Assembly (NCBI GenBank): GCA_023440865.1
Contig: JAEXRM010000057.1
Location: 1 to 40,639 of the forward strand
DNA length: 40,639 nucleotides
Direction: 5' to 3'
DNA from: Bacillota bacterium
GTDB lineage: Bacteria > Bacillota > Clostridia > DSM-8532
In this document: positions 33,315 through 40,639 of the stretch, piece after piece
Position numbering within the stretch: position 1 is the first letter of the stretch
Layout of the letters: each line of letters starts with the position of its first letter
Translations under genes and position numbers: made by a program
The notes under the pieces: generated by a model
Told to the model about the DNA's origin: nothing
The model's input: only the letters and a program-made list of their open reading frames with translations
Databases searched by the model: none

Positions 33315-33863
33315 TCATGCGTCCGACCGTTCTCCTTGTGAGGACGACTCATCGATGACATGAATCTGGCACATCTTCATCGCCTGCAACGCGTTGGCAT
33401 GGCTTTCGGGCGTGACGCCCGCGCAGCACCCCGCATCGACGGTAATGCGGGTCTCGGGCAGCCGGGCTTTGAGGATCAGCGCATTCGAAATGACGCAGAT
33501 ATCCGTGCAGAGGCCGACCAGCTCGATTTCCACGGGAGCCTTTCCCGCCACATGTTCGGCCAGCTCGAGGGACCCGAAAGACGGCTTGTCGAGAATCTCC
33601 GCGCCGGTTGTATCCAGCAGGGGACTGATCTCCCACCCGTTCGTCCCCTTGACGCAATGCGTGACCGGCAATGCCCGGCCCTCCTGTGTCATGGGATAAT
33701 CGGCGCCGTGGGTGTCCCGCGTGAAGACGACAGCATCACCGGACTGCCTGTATCGGGTGATCTTGGCCGCGACCCGCTCCACAATGCCGGTTGCCTCCCT
33801 GGTGCCGAGCGCGCCGTCGATGAAATCGTTCTGCATGTCGATCACAATCAGCATCCTGTCCAT
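33315..33863 (-). CDS. Isochorismatase-family cysteine hydrolase (nicotinamidase-like)
   Basis: A 182-residue cytosolic hydrolase. The catalytic triad of the family is visible: Asp in LIVIDMQNDF, Lys in HCVKGTNGWE and Cys in GLCTDICVISNAL. The layout is closest to nicotinamidase-related amidases, which would place it in NAD salvage, but substrate specificity in this family cannot be read reliably from motifs. The frame is open 14 codons further upstream; the ATG at 33863 with AGGTG seven bases before it fits the family N terminus. It appears to be a single gene following the helicase in the same direction across about 120 bp. Confidence 0.92.
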   Translation of the reverse strand: MDRMLIVIDMQNDFIDGALGTREATGIVERVAAKITRYRQSGDAVVFTRDTHGADYPMTQEGRALPVTHCVKGTNGWEISPLLDTTGAEILDKPSFGSLELAEHVAGKAPVEIELVGLCTDICVISNALILKARLPETRITVDAGCCAGVTPESHANALQAMKMCQIHVIDESSSQGERSDA

Positions 33864-33982
33864 GTCATGCACCTGCCTCTCGTTCTTGTCCTCGTTTGAT
33901 GTCATGTCGGTTGTTCATGAGTTCCATATTCCCTTATCGTCGGCCTGTCAAAATGAATTGTCTGCCCAAGGCCGTGACGAGA

Positions 33983-35956
33983 TCACCGTACATCCCCCTC
34001 CGGCCGCAGCACGGCCTCCATCTCCCGCACGAAGCGCGACGGCTCCGCCTTCTTTCGCCCCCATGTCAGGGGTACAAGCACCTGCAGGTCATGCCGCGCA
34101 CGCGTGATGGCCACGTAGCACAGCCGGCGTTCCTCCTCCGCGGCGGCCCCCGCTTCCTCCGTATCGCCCGACGGGAACTCCCCTTCGACCATGTCCACCA
34201 GGAACACGCGGTCGAACTCCAGTCCCTTCGCTGAATGCACGGTGGAGAGCGTCAACCGGAAACGCCGCCGTTCCGGCGCCTTCGCCTCCTCGAGGATGCC
34301 CCGAAGCGCGTCCAGACGAGCCAGAAAGGCAGGGATGCCGGTCTGATGGGCGGCGATGCCCAACAGCGTGTCGACCAGCCCCTCGAGGAAATCGGGGGAG
34401 TAGCCCTGTGTACGGGACGCAAACTCAATGGCGTTTTCATAGGAAACGCAGTCAAGCAGGCCGATGATGGCATCATATGGCTTCAACCTCGCCAACCGCC
34501 GGAACCGCTGTTCCACCTCCTCCAGCCGCATGCGCTGGAAGTTCGGCAGCATCGCCGCCTTCCGGATTTGGGCGAAGATGCTGCCGCTCGGCGGCAGGTC
34601 CTTCATCTGATCGAGCACGTCACGCGACAGGTAGGCGTTCATGCGGCCTGCCACAAGGAAAAAGGCCTCCCGGTCGGACGGATCGAGCATGAGGGTCAGA
34701 AAGGCGCGGATGTCACGGGTCACCCAATGATTGAACAGGGTATCCTTGAAATCGCGCAGGGAAAAAGCGATGCCCTCTCGGTCGAGCATATCGGCCAGGC
34801 CATAGGCGGAGCGGTTGTTCCGGTAGAGGATGGCCGTCCCCTGCTTGGGATCGAGCTCCTTGCGGATCAGCGCGTACTGTTCGGAGATGCCCTTGACCCG
34901 CCGGATCCGGATGCAGGCGTCATCGAGCTTGCTTCCGGATCCGGACCTGGCTGCCGCGTGCAACCCCGCCACCAGATGCTTCTCGGTGCGCTCCGTGTTC
35001 CGGCGAATGAAGCGGTCCGCCAGTTGTACGATGGGCGCCCGGCTGCGGTAATTGGTCTCCATCAGAAAGACCTTCGCACCCGGATAGCGTTTGGAAAAAC
35101 CCAACAGGCCCGATGGATGCGCGCCGCGCCAGACGTAGATGCTCTGGTCCTCGTCGCCGATGAGCACAATGTTGTTCTTCGGCTGAGCGACCAGATCGAT
35201 GATCGCATGCTGCACTAGCGAGGAATCCTGGGCCTCGTCCACCTGCACATAGTCATACCGGGAGCGGATCTCCTCCAGAATGCCCTTGTCCATCGACAGG
35301 ATGCGGTGGCACACGGTCAGCATGTCGTCGAAGTCAATCAGTCGCCTGTCCTTCTTGAACAGCTCGTATGCGCGAAAAATCTGCCCGAAGCCGCGGATGC
35401 CGCGTTCGAGCGATGCAGAGGCCGCCTGCGGATCGGCCATTGTGTTCTTGGCCAGCGAAATCGCCATGGAGAGCGTCTCGAGCGTATCCTCACCGATGCG
35501 GCCGCCGACGGTTTCCCGGTACAGGTCCGACAGGACGGCGGTGCGCGTGGGATTGCCGGCGGCATCGGTCCGCGGGCCCGACTCGGCGAGGATCACCGGC
35601 ATCGACCGGTTCCTGCGGCGGCAGTAGTACTTGACCACGTGCAGCGAAAAGCTGTGGATGGTTGAGAAGTGCGCCAGATGACCCGCATGGGCCAGCGCCT
35701 CCGGATCGGACGCACCCGTATCCGCCGACCGGCCATACAGCTCGGCATACCGTCTGGTCATGTCGAGTGCGGCTGCCTTTGTGAACGTCATCGTCAGGAT
35801 GCGTTCTGCCGGCACGCCGCTCTGGATGAGAGCGGCGGTCCGGCAGACCATGGTGGTCGTCTTGCCGGATCCGGGCACGGCCAACAGCGCAGCCGGACCC
35901 TCCCGATGGCGCACGAAGGCCGCCTGCTGTTCATTCAGGTGAAGGGGTGGTTTCAT
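33983..35956 (-). CDS. UvrD/Rep-type superfamily 1 DNA helicase
   Basis: A 657-residue 3'-5' DNA helicase. Motif I is AVPGSGKTT (about 27-34), Ia is TMTFTKAAA, motif II is VDEAQDSS, motif III is LIGDEDQSIYVWRGA, motif IV is NYRSRAPI, motif V is TVHSAKGLEFDRVFL and motif VI is RLCYVAITRARHDL. All are intact. It is shorter than PcrA (about 720) and lacks the usual C-terminal region, so it is a UvrD-like paralogue rather than PcrA itself. The ATG abuts the TGA of the glycerate kinase gene (TGAATG) and AGGAGG lies five bases before it within that gene, so translation is coupled. Confidence 0.94.
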   Translation of the reverse strand: MKPPLHLNEQQAAFVRHREGPAALLAVPGSGKTTTMVCRTAALIQSGVPAERILTMTFTKAAALDMTRRYAELYGRSADTGASDPEALAHAGHLAHFSTIHSFSLHVVKYYCRRRNRSMPVILAESGPRTDAAGNPTRTAVLSDLYRETVGGRIGEDTLETLSMAISLAKNTMADPQAASASLERGIRGFGQIFRAYELFKKDRRLIDFDDMLTVCHRILSMDKGILEEIRSRYDYVQVDEAQDSSLVQHAIIDLVAQPKNNIVLIGDEDQSIYVWRGAHPSGLLGFSKRYPGAKVFLMETNYRSRAPIVQLADRFIRRNTERTEKHLVAGLHAAARSGSGSKLDDACIRIRRVKGISEQYALIRKELDPKQGTAILYRNNRSAYGLADMLDREGIAFSLRDFKDTLFNHWVTRDIRAFLTLMLDPSDREAFFLVAGRMNAYLSRDVLDQMKDLPPSGSIFAQIRKAAMLPNFQRMRLEEVEQRFRRLARLKPYDAIIGLLDCVSYENAIEFASRTQGYSPDFLEGLVDTLLGIAAHQTGIPAFLARLDALRGILEEAKAPERRRFRLTLSTVHSAKGLEFDRVFLVDMVEGEFPSGDTEEAGAAAEEERRLCYVAITRARHDLQVLVPLTWGRKKAEPSRFVREMEAVLRPEGDVR

Positions 35957-37237
35957 TCACGCCTCCTGCGGCCCGGACTGGTCTGGAACGAAGCCGCCAT
36001 GCAGGCATTCGCGGGCGATGCGGGCGCCCGCGTCACGAAGCCGGATGCGGACGGAGGCGATCGACGCCTCGAGGCTCATGGACGCACGTCGCAGCTTCAG
36101 CACGCGGTCGATCCCATGACCGTACACCGCCTCGATGCCCGGACCGGTGTCCCCGACAACGGCAACCACAGGTATGCCGGCTTCCATTGCCAGCGCGGCA
36201 ACACCGACGGGTGCCTTGCCATGGATCGATTGTCCATCCATCCGACCCTCTCCGGTGATGACCAGGTGCGCACCCGCAAGCTGCCCGCGCAGTCCGATTG
36301 CCTCCAGCACCCATTGGATGCCGGGCTTGAGCCTCGCACCAAAGAAGGGAACCAGGGAGGCGTTCACGCCTCCGGCCGCTCCCGCTCCGGGCATGTAGGC
36401 CGTCTCAATACCGGTGTGCCGCGCAACAGTCGCCGCGTAATGGACCAAAGCCGCATCGAGCCTTACAACCTCTTCCTGCGTGGCGCCCTTCTGCGGGCCG
36501 AACACCACACTCGCGCCAAGTGGCCCGCACAGCGGATTGTCAACATCACAGGCGACGGTCAGGGTCATCTCCCGCACGGCAGGATGCAGGTGTGCAAGAT
36601 CGATGCGGGCAATCCGCTCCACACCTTCCCCACCCGTCCATGCCGCGGATGTACCGTCGAAATGAACCGGCCTGTCCTCCGCATCGAAAAAACGCACACC
36701 CAGCGCTTCGGCCAGGCCGACGCCCCCATCGTTCGTCGCCGACCCGCCGACACCCAGAAAGAGGTTGCGGCATCCACGCTCCAGCGCATCACGGATCATC
36801 TCGCCCGTGCCGTATGTGTTCGTCCGAAGCGGATTGCGCATTTCGGCTGGAACCAGGGGCAAGCCGGATGCCGCAGCCAACTCGAGGATGGCCGTATCGG
36901 CTCCCGTCATCAGGTACCTGGCATCGACCCAATCGCCCAGCGGACCATGCACCCGGCAACCAACCCATGTGCCACCGATGCCGTGTGCGATGGCCTCCAC
37001 GGTTCCCTCGCCGCCATCGGCCACAGGCAGGATGCGCACTTCGACTTCCGGCGCCTCGCGCTTGAGCCCGGCGGACAGTTCTGCCGCCGCATCCAGCGAG
37101 GAAATGCACCCCTTGAAGGAATCGATGGCGATGACAACCACCGGCCGGCGCTCCGGTGCGGATTCCTCGCATATGGATTGTGTTGAACCATCCGAATGGG
37201 CAGCATGCGACTGCATGCCGCTGCTTGTCTCCTGCAT
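35957..37237 (-). CDS. glxK: Glycerate kinase (GlxK/GarK family)
   Basis: A 426-residue kinase that phosphorylates glycerate, feeding lower glycolysis. Family motifs are AIDSFKGCISSLDAA near the N terminus, LPVADGGEGTVEA, GVGGSATNDGGVG, PGAGAAGGV and ITGEGRMDGQS. An N-terminal addition of about 30 residues precedes the conserved core. The ATG at 37237 has AGGAGG eight bases upstream; the frame is open 15 codons further without support. It is transcribed from a good promoter at 37294-37323 and is directly followed by a helicase gene. Confidence 0.95.
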   Translation of the reverse strand: MQETSSGMQSHAAHSDGSTQSICEESAPERRPVVVIAIDSFKGCISSLDAAAELSAGLKREAPEVEVRILPVADGGEGTVEAIAHGIGGTWVGCRVHGPLGDWVDARYLMTGADTAILELAAASGLPLVPAEMRNPLRTNTYGTGEMIRDALERGCRNLFLGVGGSATNDGGVGLAEALGVRFFDAEDRPVHFDGTSAAWTGGEGVERIARIDLAHLHPAVREMTLTVACDVDNPLCGPLGASVVFGPQKGATQEEVVRLDAALVHYAATVARHTGIETAYMPGAGAAGGVNASLVPFFGARLKPGIQWVLEAIGLRGQLAGAHLVITGEGRMDGQSIHGKAPVGVAALAMEAGIPVVAVVGDTGPGIEAVYGHGIDRVLKLRRASMSLEASIASVRIRLRDAGARIARECLHGGFVPDQSGPQEA

Positions 37238-37293
37238 TGGGAAATCCTCCTGCCATCCATGGGATGCATCTACGGAATGCATCCTTGGAGATC

Positions 37294-37323
37294 AGCATAT
37301 GCCGGCATTCTCCAGTCTGTCAA
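37294..37323 (-). promoter_or_regulatory. Promoter of the glycerate kinase-helicase operon
   Basis: On the minus strand TTGACA (37323-37318), an 18-bp spacer and TATGCT (37299-37294). The direct-repeat array begins 19 bp upstream of the -35. Confidence 0.7.
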
Positions 37324-37341
37324 ATGAGGGGACGACGCAAA

Positions 37342-37432
37342 ACGCTGGTAGGGCGATCCATATACGCTGGTAGGGCGATCCATATACGCTGGCAGTACGA
37401 TCCCAATACCGCTGACAGCACAGTCCCCATAT
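37342..37432. repeat. Array of about 22-bp direct repeats between divergent promoters
   Basis: Two identical 22-bp units (37342-37363 and 37364-37385, beginning ACGCTGGTAGGGCGATCC) are followed without gap by two degenerate units of 23 and 24 bp (37386-37408, 37409-37432). CGCTGRYAG and GATCC/GTCC near the ends are best conserved. The period is two helical turns. The array lies between the glycerate kinase and asparaginase promoters and resembles a set of phased protein-binding sites. No family of sites is recognised. Confidence 0.9.
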
Positions 37433-37492
37433 CGCCAAATGATCAAACACACCGCCGCCGCCGGGGAGATCCGTAAACACCACGCAAACCGC

Positions 37493-37521
37493 TTGCCGCC
37501 ATCGGGTCCCTGCGGTATGCT
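37493..37521 (+). promoter_or_regulatory. Promoter of the asparaginase gene
   Basis: TTGCCG (37493-37498), 17-bp spacer, TATGCT (37516-37521). It lies about 70 bases before the start codon. Confidence 0.6.
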
Positions 37522-37593
37522 CAATCCGTCGGGTCATGCCTTGCCCATCATTGCGGCATGCGCCACTTCTCCACCCCGAAAGGACCGCTCGCC

Positions 37594-38685
37594 ATGAAAC
37601 GCATCCTCCTGCTCGCCACCGGCGGCACCATCGCATCGCTACAGGAGACGAACGGCCTGGCTCCCGGCATTGCGTCCGCTGCGCTCATCCAGGCTCTTCC
37701 CGGCCTGAATGAGCTCTGCGAGGTCGCATCCCGCGACCTGTTCCATCTCGACAGCTCGAACATCCAGCCGGAGGAATGGCGTGTCATGGCGGAAGCCATC
37801 CGCGACGAGTTCACCCGTTACGATGGCTTTGTCATCACGCATGGCACCGACACGATGGCCTATACCGCGGCCGCACTGTCCTTCATGCTGCAGGGGCTTG
37901 GAAAGCCGGTCATCCTTACCGGCTCGCAGCTTCCGATCAACCATCCGCTGACCGATGCGCGCATCAACCTGCTGACCGCGTTCACAGCCGCCTGCCTCGA
38001 CGGGTTCCAGGGCGTGCATGTCGCCTTCGACCGCCGCCTCATCGCGGGAACGCGCGCCAGCAAGGTCCGCACACTGGGCTTCGACGCCTTTGAAAGCATC
38101 AACGCGCCGCCGGTTGCGATCATGGACAGCGGCTTCGATCCGCATCGGCCCGATTTCACGGAATGGGGACGTTCCCTGCTGGCCAATGCGAACACCGGCA
38201 GCATGTCCAACGCGTTTGATGAGGCTGCACCCTCGGACAACACACATGGCATGCGCGCGCCCGGCTCCGCCCCATCACCGGCCTTCCGATTCGAGCTCGA
38301 CACCCGTGTCTTCCTGCTCAAGCTCATCCCGGGAACCCGCACCGAGTTCTTCGACGCATTTCCCGCCATGGGCTACAAGGGGCTGGTCATCGAGGCGTTC
38401 GGCATCGGCGGACTCCACTCCCTCCGCCGCAACCTCGTCGACAAGCTCGGCGAACTGGTGCGGCAGGGCATCCCGGTCGTCGTCACCAGCCAATGCCTGT
38501 ATGGCCGGTCCGATCCCTCCATCTATGAGGTGGGCCGTGTGGCCATGGCCGAAGGCATCATCCCCGTACATGACATGACGCGCGAGTCCGCCGTCGTCAA
38601 GCTCATGTGGGTGCTCGGCCAGACCGGCGACCCCGATGGGATCCGCAGCCTGATGACGCGGAACCTGTGCGGCGAGCTGCATTGA
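37594..38685 (+). CDS. ansA: L-asparaginase (type I, cytoplasmic)
   Basis: A 363-residue amidohydrolase converting asparagine to aspartate and ammonia. The two signature motifs are LLATGGTIAS (about 6-15, nucleophile Thr) and VITHGTDTMAYTAA (second Thr-Asp pair). No signal peptide, so cytoplasmic type I. The sequence GSQLPI and a C-terminal SQCLYGRSD also fit the family. The ATG at 37594 has AAAGGA upstream; the frame opens earlier at 37558 without a ribosome binding site. Single-gene unit. Glutaminase-type activity cannot be excluded. Confidence 0.95.
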   Translation: MKRILLLATGGTIASLQETNGLAPGIASAALIQALPGLNELCEVASRDLFHLDSSNIQPEEWRVMAEAIRDEFTRYDGFVITHGTDTMAYTAAALSFMLQGLGKPVILTGSQLPINHPLTDARINLLTAFTAACLDGFQGVHVAFDRRLIAGTRASKVRTLGFDAFESINAPPVAIMDSGFDPHRPDFTEWGRSLLANANTGSMSNAFDEAAPSDNTHGMRAPGSAPSPAFRFELDTRVFLLKLIPGTRTEFFDAFPAMGYKGLVIEAFGIGGLHSLRRNLVDKLGELVRQGIPVVVTSQCLYGRSDPSIYEVGRVAMAEGIIPVHDMTRESAVVKLMWVLGQTGDPDGIRSLMTRNLCGELH

Positions 38686-38694
38686 GTCTTCAGC

Positions 38695-38717
38695 AGGCGC
38701 GATCGGCGCCTCCTTTT
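38695..38717 (+). terminator. Probable terminator of the asparaginase gene
   Basis: AGGCGC, loop GATCG, GCGCCT, then CCTTTTC, starting ten bases after the stop. Stem is short and T-run weak. The following 200 bp hold a small UUCG-loop stem (38775-38788) but no gene I can support. Confidence 0.55.
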
Positions 38718-38919
38718 CGGGCGCCATGCATTGACTTGCCTCTCTTGAAACGACTACATGGCTGCCACCCTCCTCTTCCTTCGGGAAGTGCACAGATAGT
38801 ACGAGGCCTATTTCTCAAGGAACATGATCAATACGCGTCGCGACAAACTCTTCATGGTCTCACCGAACCTCTGCCTCGATGACAGAACCTACAACGAACT
38901 CTGTGACCGGATTTTCTGT

Positions 38920-38965
38920 AAAAAGCAACCACCTTCCGACAGAGGTCATTCGATCGGAAGGTGGT
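38920..38965 (-). terminator. Rho-independent terminator of the hexokinase gene
   Basis: On the minus strand ACCACCTTCCGA, a 14-base loop and TCGGAAGGTGGT (perfect 12-bp stem), then TGCTTTTTA. It lies 45 bp after the hexokinase stop. Confidence 0.85.
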
Positions 38966-39010
38966 CACGAATCTGGTCACCCTATGTAGTATGGACAAAT
39001 CGCCGATACC

Positions 39011-40363
39011 TTACAGCAGCCCTGCGATGGCCGTTCCGATGAGATTGGCGTTCTCCGCCTTCACGAATTCGCAGTACAGGCCGCGTTCTCCGTTGAGGTG
39101 CCTGACAATGTATGTGTCGAGCTTGCCGCGGAAGAGCTTGGACTTGTAGAACGTCGAACCGTCGGCCGCGATGCATACCGGGAACAGCGGATCGGCACCC
39201 TTTCCGGACTTCACGACCGCGGTCGTGAGGTTGATGGCCGTGCACTTGGCCGCGCGCTCGATGATCACGTCGATGATGTGATACAGGACCAGCCGATCGT
39301 CCTGTTCCGCCTGGGAATCGCCGAAGCCGCAGCACTTGGCCAGCACGCTCTTCTCGGATTTCGGGAAGAACAGGAAATCGTCGATGTCCTTGGATACCAG
39401 CGTGCCGACCATGCGGAACGCACCGGCAAACCGCTCGGAGAACAGGCCCGCATCAACGGCGCCCTGAATGACCACCTGGAACAGGCCACCCTGGTATCCG
39501 CCGGAGATCATCTTCTCAAGCGCATAACGACCGGGATTGACGGTCGCCGCGTCGAACGCCTCGTCGAACGCGCCGCGCGGAAGCCCCTCGTAACCGCCGG
39601 ACTCGACGTTGATGAGCATGTTGCCGTCATGGGCCGCCACAGCCGCGAGCTTGGTGATGTTGCGCGTGTTCTCGATGTAGCAGGTGTTGGTGCCGGTGCC
39701 GAGAATGAAGCCGATGAAGCCGTCGAACGACCGCTGCGGGAATGCCGCGCGTCCGCCCAGCAGCGCGGCGACCGTGTCGTTGAGCACGACAACCGACTCC
39801 GGTTGCTGGTGGCCCTTCTTCCCGATGGCCTCCTTCAGGCCCTTGCCGAGCAACTCGCCGTTGACGCCGTTGACCTTGACCTCCTTGGTGAAGTACAGCA
39901 GCTTGCCATCGCGGTCCGGCTGGATCTCGCACGGATAGGAGAAACAGAACCCGATCCTCGTGCTCTTGCCCAGCACGGGCTCGAGGTAGGCAGCCATCGT
40001 GTCGAAGAAGGTGTCGCGGTCGAGCTCGCCCTTCGTGCCGGGCATCGCATGGTTCTTCAGATCCGTGATGACGGGCTGGCCGTCGGCGTCGAAGTGCACG
40101 AGCGCCACACGGAAATTGGTGCCGCCCGCATCGATGACGATGACGGGTTCGTTGCGCGGCACATCGTCGACCATGGAGATGTAGGTGGGAATCATCGGCA
40201 GCGAACCGCCCTGCCCGGCCAATCCGCGTTCCATCTCCTGCACGAAGCGGTCCACGTTTTCGTTGAAGTCGATGGTGTCGTGATGCATGCCCCGGCTGCG
40301 GAGAAACTCCCCCACCTTGCGGGCCTGCGTGCTGGATGCGTTCTTGCCGGCTTGCTTCATCAT
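39011..40363 (-). CDS. Hexokinase (eukaryote-like hexokinase family)
   Basis: A 450-residue sugar kinase that phosphorylates glucose and other hexoses. Phosphate-1 loop VIVIDAGGTNFRVAL is at 75-89, the sugar-binding segment GFCFSYPCEI at 138-147, the catalytic Asp in VLNDTVAALLGG at 196, and the phosphate-2 loop LGTGTNT at 221-227. This size and motif set match the hexokinase family proper (hexokinase_1/2), which occurs in some clostridia and spirochaetes, rather than the shorter ROK glucokinases. Two adjacent ATGs (40363, 40360); GGGAG is nine bases before the first and AAGGA five before the second. Single-gene unit with an extended -10 promoter and a strong terminator. Confidence 0.95.
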   Translation of the reverse strand: MMKQAGKNASSTQARKVGEFLRSRGMHHDTIDFNENVDRFVQEMERGLAGQGGSLPMIPTYISMVDDVPRNEPVIVIDAGGTNFRVALVHFDADGQPVITDLKNHAMPGTKGELDRDTFFDTMAAYLEPVLGKSTRIGFCFSYPCEIQPDRDGKLLYFTKEVKVNGVNGELLGKGLKEAIGKKGHQQPESVVVLNDTVAALLGGRAAFPQRSFDGFIGFILGTGTNTCYIENTRNITKLAAVAAHDGNMLINVESGGYEGLPRGAFDEAFDAATVNPGRYALEKMISGGYQGGLFQVVIQGAVDAGLFSERFAGAFRMVGTLVSKDIDDFLFFPKSEKSVLAKCCGFGDSQAEQDDRLVLYHIIDVIIERAAKCTAINLTTAVVKSGKGADPLFPVCIAADGSTFYKSKLFRGKLDTYIVRHLNGERGLYCEFVKAENANLIGTAIAGLL

Positions 40364-40418
40364 GTTCCTTCACTCCCTGCGGTGTCCTGCGCAGCCTGTT
40401 GCTGCACGCATGCCATTG

Positions 40419-40427
40419 ATTATACCA
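40419..40427 (-). promoter_or_regulatory. Extended -10 promoter of the hexokinase gene
   Basis: On the minus strand TGGTATAAT, a consensus -10 with TGN extension. The -35 region (TAGAAC or AGAACC) is weak, as is common for extended -10 promoters. The start of transcription would be about 50 bases before the ATG. Confidence 0.65.
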
Positions 40428-40528
40428 TTGTGCCTGCGCATGGTTCTATCGCATATTCGACCTCGAACTCGCACGATTCTGACATTGCCTTCACAACGAA
40501 ATATGCACAGGAATAGACGATTTAATCA

Positions 40529-40557
40529 TTCAACTTTGTTTAAGAATTGGGTAAAAT
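40529..40557 (+). promoter_or_regulatory. Weak candidate promoter near the right edge
   Basis: TTCAAC, 17-bp spacer, TAAAAT in an AT-rich stretch. It could drive the gene starting at 40626. TGGGT and TGGGC occur just at and after it (40548, 40563), and TGGGCC (40563-40568) pairs with GGCCCA (40596-40601). Confidence 0.3.
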
Positions 40558-40625
40558 GAAAGTGGGCCAGGTTCATGAATCTACTGAGGCCACAAGGCCC
40601 ATCTGGGTATAGTACGAAGGGAACC

Positions 40626-40639
40626 ATGCTGCGCGGCAT
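40626..40639 (+). CDS. Start of a gene cut by the window edge
   Basis: ATG CTG CGC GGC after the ribosome binding site AAGGGA, four codons (MLRG) before the window ends. Some MraZ proteins begin in a similar way and TGGG boxes lie upstream, but four residues cannot identify the gene. Confidence 0.4.

Noticed and set aside
38824..39042. 72-residue plus-strand ORF after the asparaginase gene
   Set aside because: It overlaps the hexokinase terminator and the 3' end of the hexokinase gene, the ribosome binding site spacing is only two bases, and no homology is recognised.

Overview
The window looks like a chromosomal segment of a GC-rich member of the Bacillota (Firmicutes). The evidence is RNase Y next to a YmdB-type phosphodiesterase, a YhaM-like exonuclease, a PIN-PhoH (YlaK-type) protein, a SpoIIIE/FtsK translocase, a lysine riboswitch in front of dapA, and near-consensus AGGAGG ribosome binding sites with several TTG and GTG starts. 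I cannot name the genus. No phage, transposon, CRISPR array or plasmid gene was seen. The content is mainly housekeeping plus one sugar-uptake locus.

Layout. 0-5.5 kb, minus strand: an NfeD/SPFH membrane pair, then an operon of YhaM-like nuclease, PIN-PhoH ATPase and a GNAT-like protein read from a promoter near 5.53-5.56 kb. 5.6-13.5 kb: a divergent sugar locus. A DeoR-type regulator and a stand-alone double-domain sugar ABC ATPase read leftward. A ChvE-like lipoprotein, GguA-like ATPase and GguB-like permease read rightward to a strong terminator, followed by a separately promoted sugar isomerase/epimerase-like TIM-barrel gene. The shared upstream region holds two good promoters and phased CGAAA repeats that fit a DeoR operator. 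13.5-19.5 kb, minus: an HD-GYP protein, phosphoglucomutase, YmdB and RNase Y. RNase Y is broken by an apparent one-base deletion and seems to lack a standard start codon.

19.6-29 kb, minus: a string ftsK, TPR membrane protein, YgiQ radical SAM protein, folD. The first three use TTG starts with strong ribosome binding sites. FtsK is unusually long (1392 residues) and YgiQ ends in a 36-bp tandem repeat. 29.2-31.3 kb, plus: a lysine riboswitch and terminator, then dapA and dapB. The dapA and ftsK promoters stand back to back with overlapping -35 elements.

31.4-40.6 kb: a DUF624/YesL-like membrane protein, a tRNA-Leu(GAG) with its own consensus promoter and terminator, an isochorismatase-family hydrolase, a glycerate kinase directly coupled to a UvrD-type helicase, an asparaginase, a bacterial hexokinase and the first codons of another gene. 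An array of roughly 22-bp direct repeats lies between the divergent glycerate kinase and asparaginase promoters and is the most striking unexplained non-coding element. No wholly novel system is evident. The main leads are that repeat array, the RNase Y anomalies, the extra sugar ABC ATPase and a duplicated motif flanking the FtsK motor.
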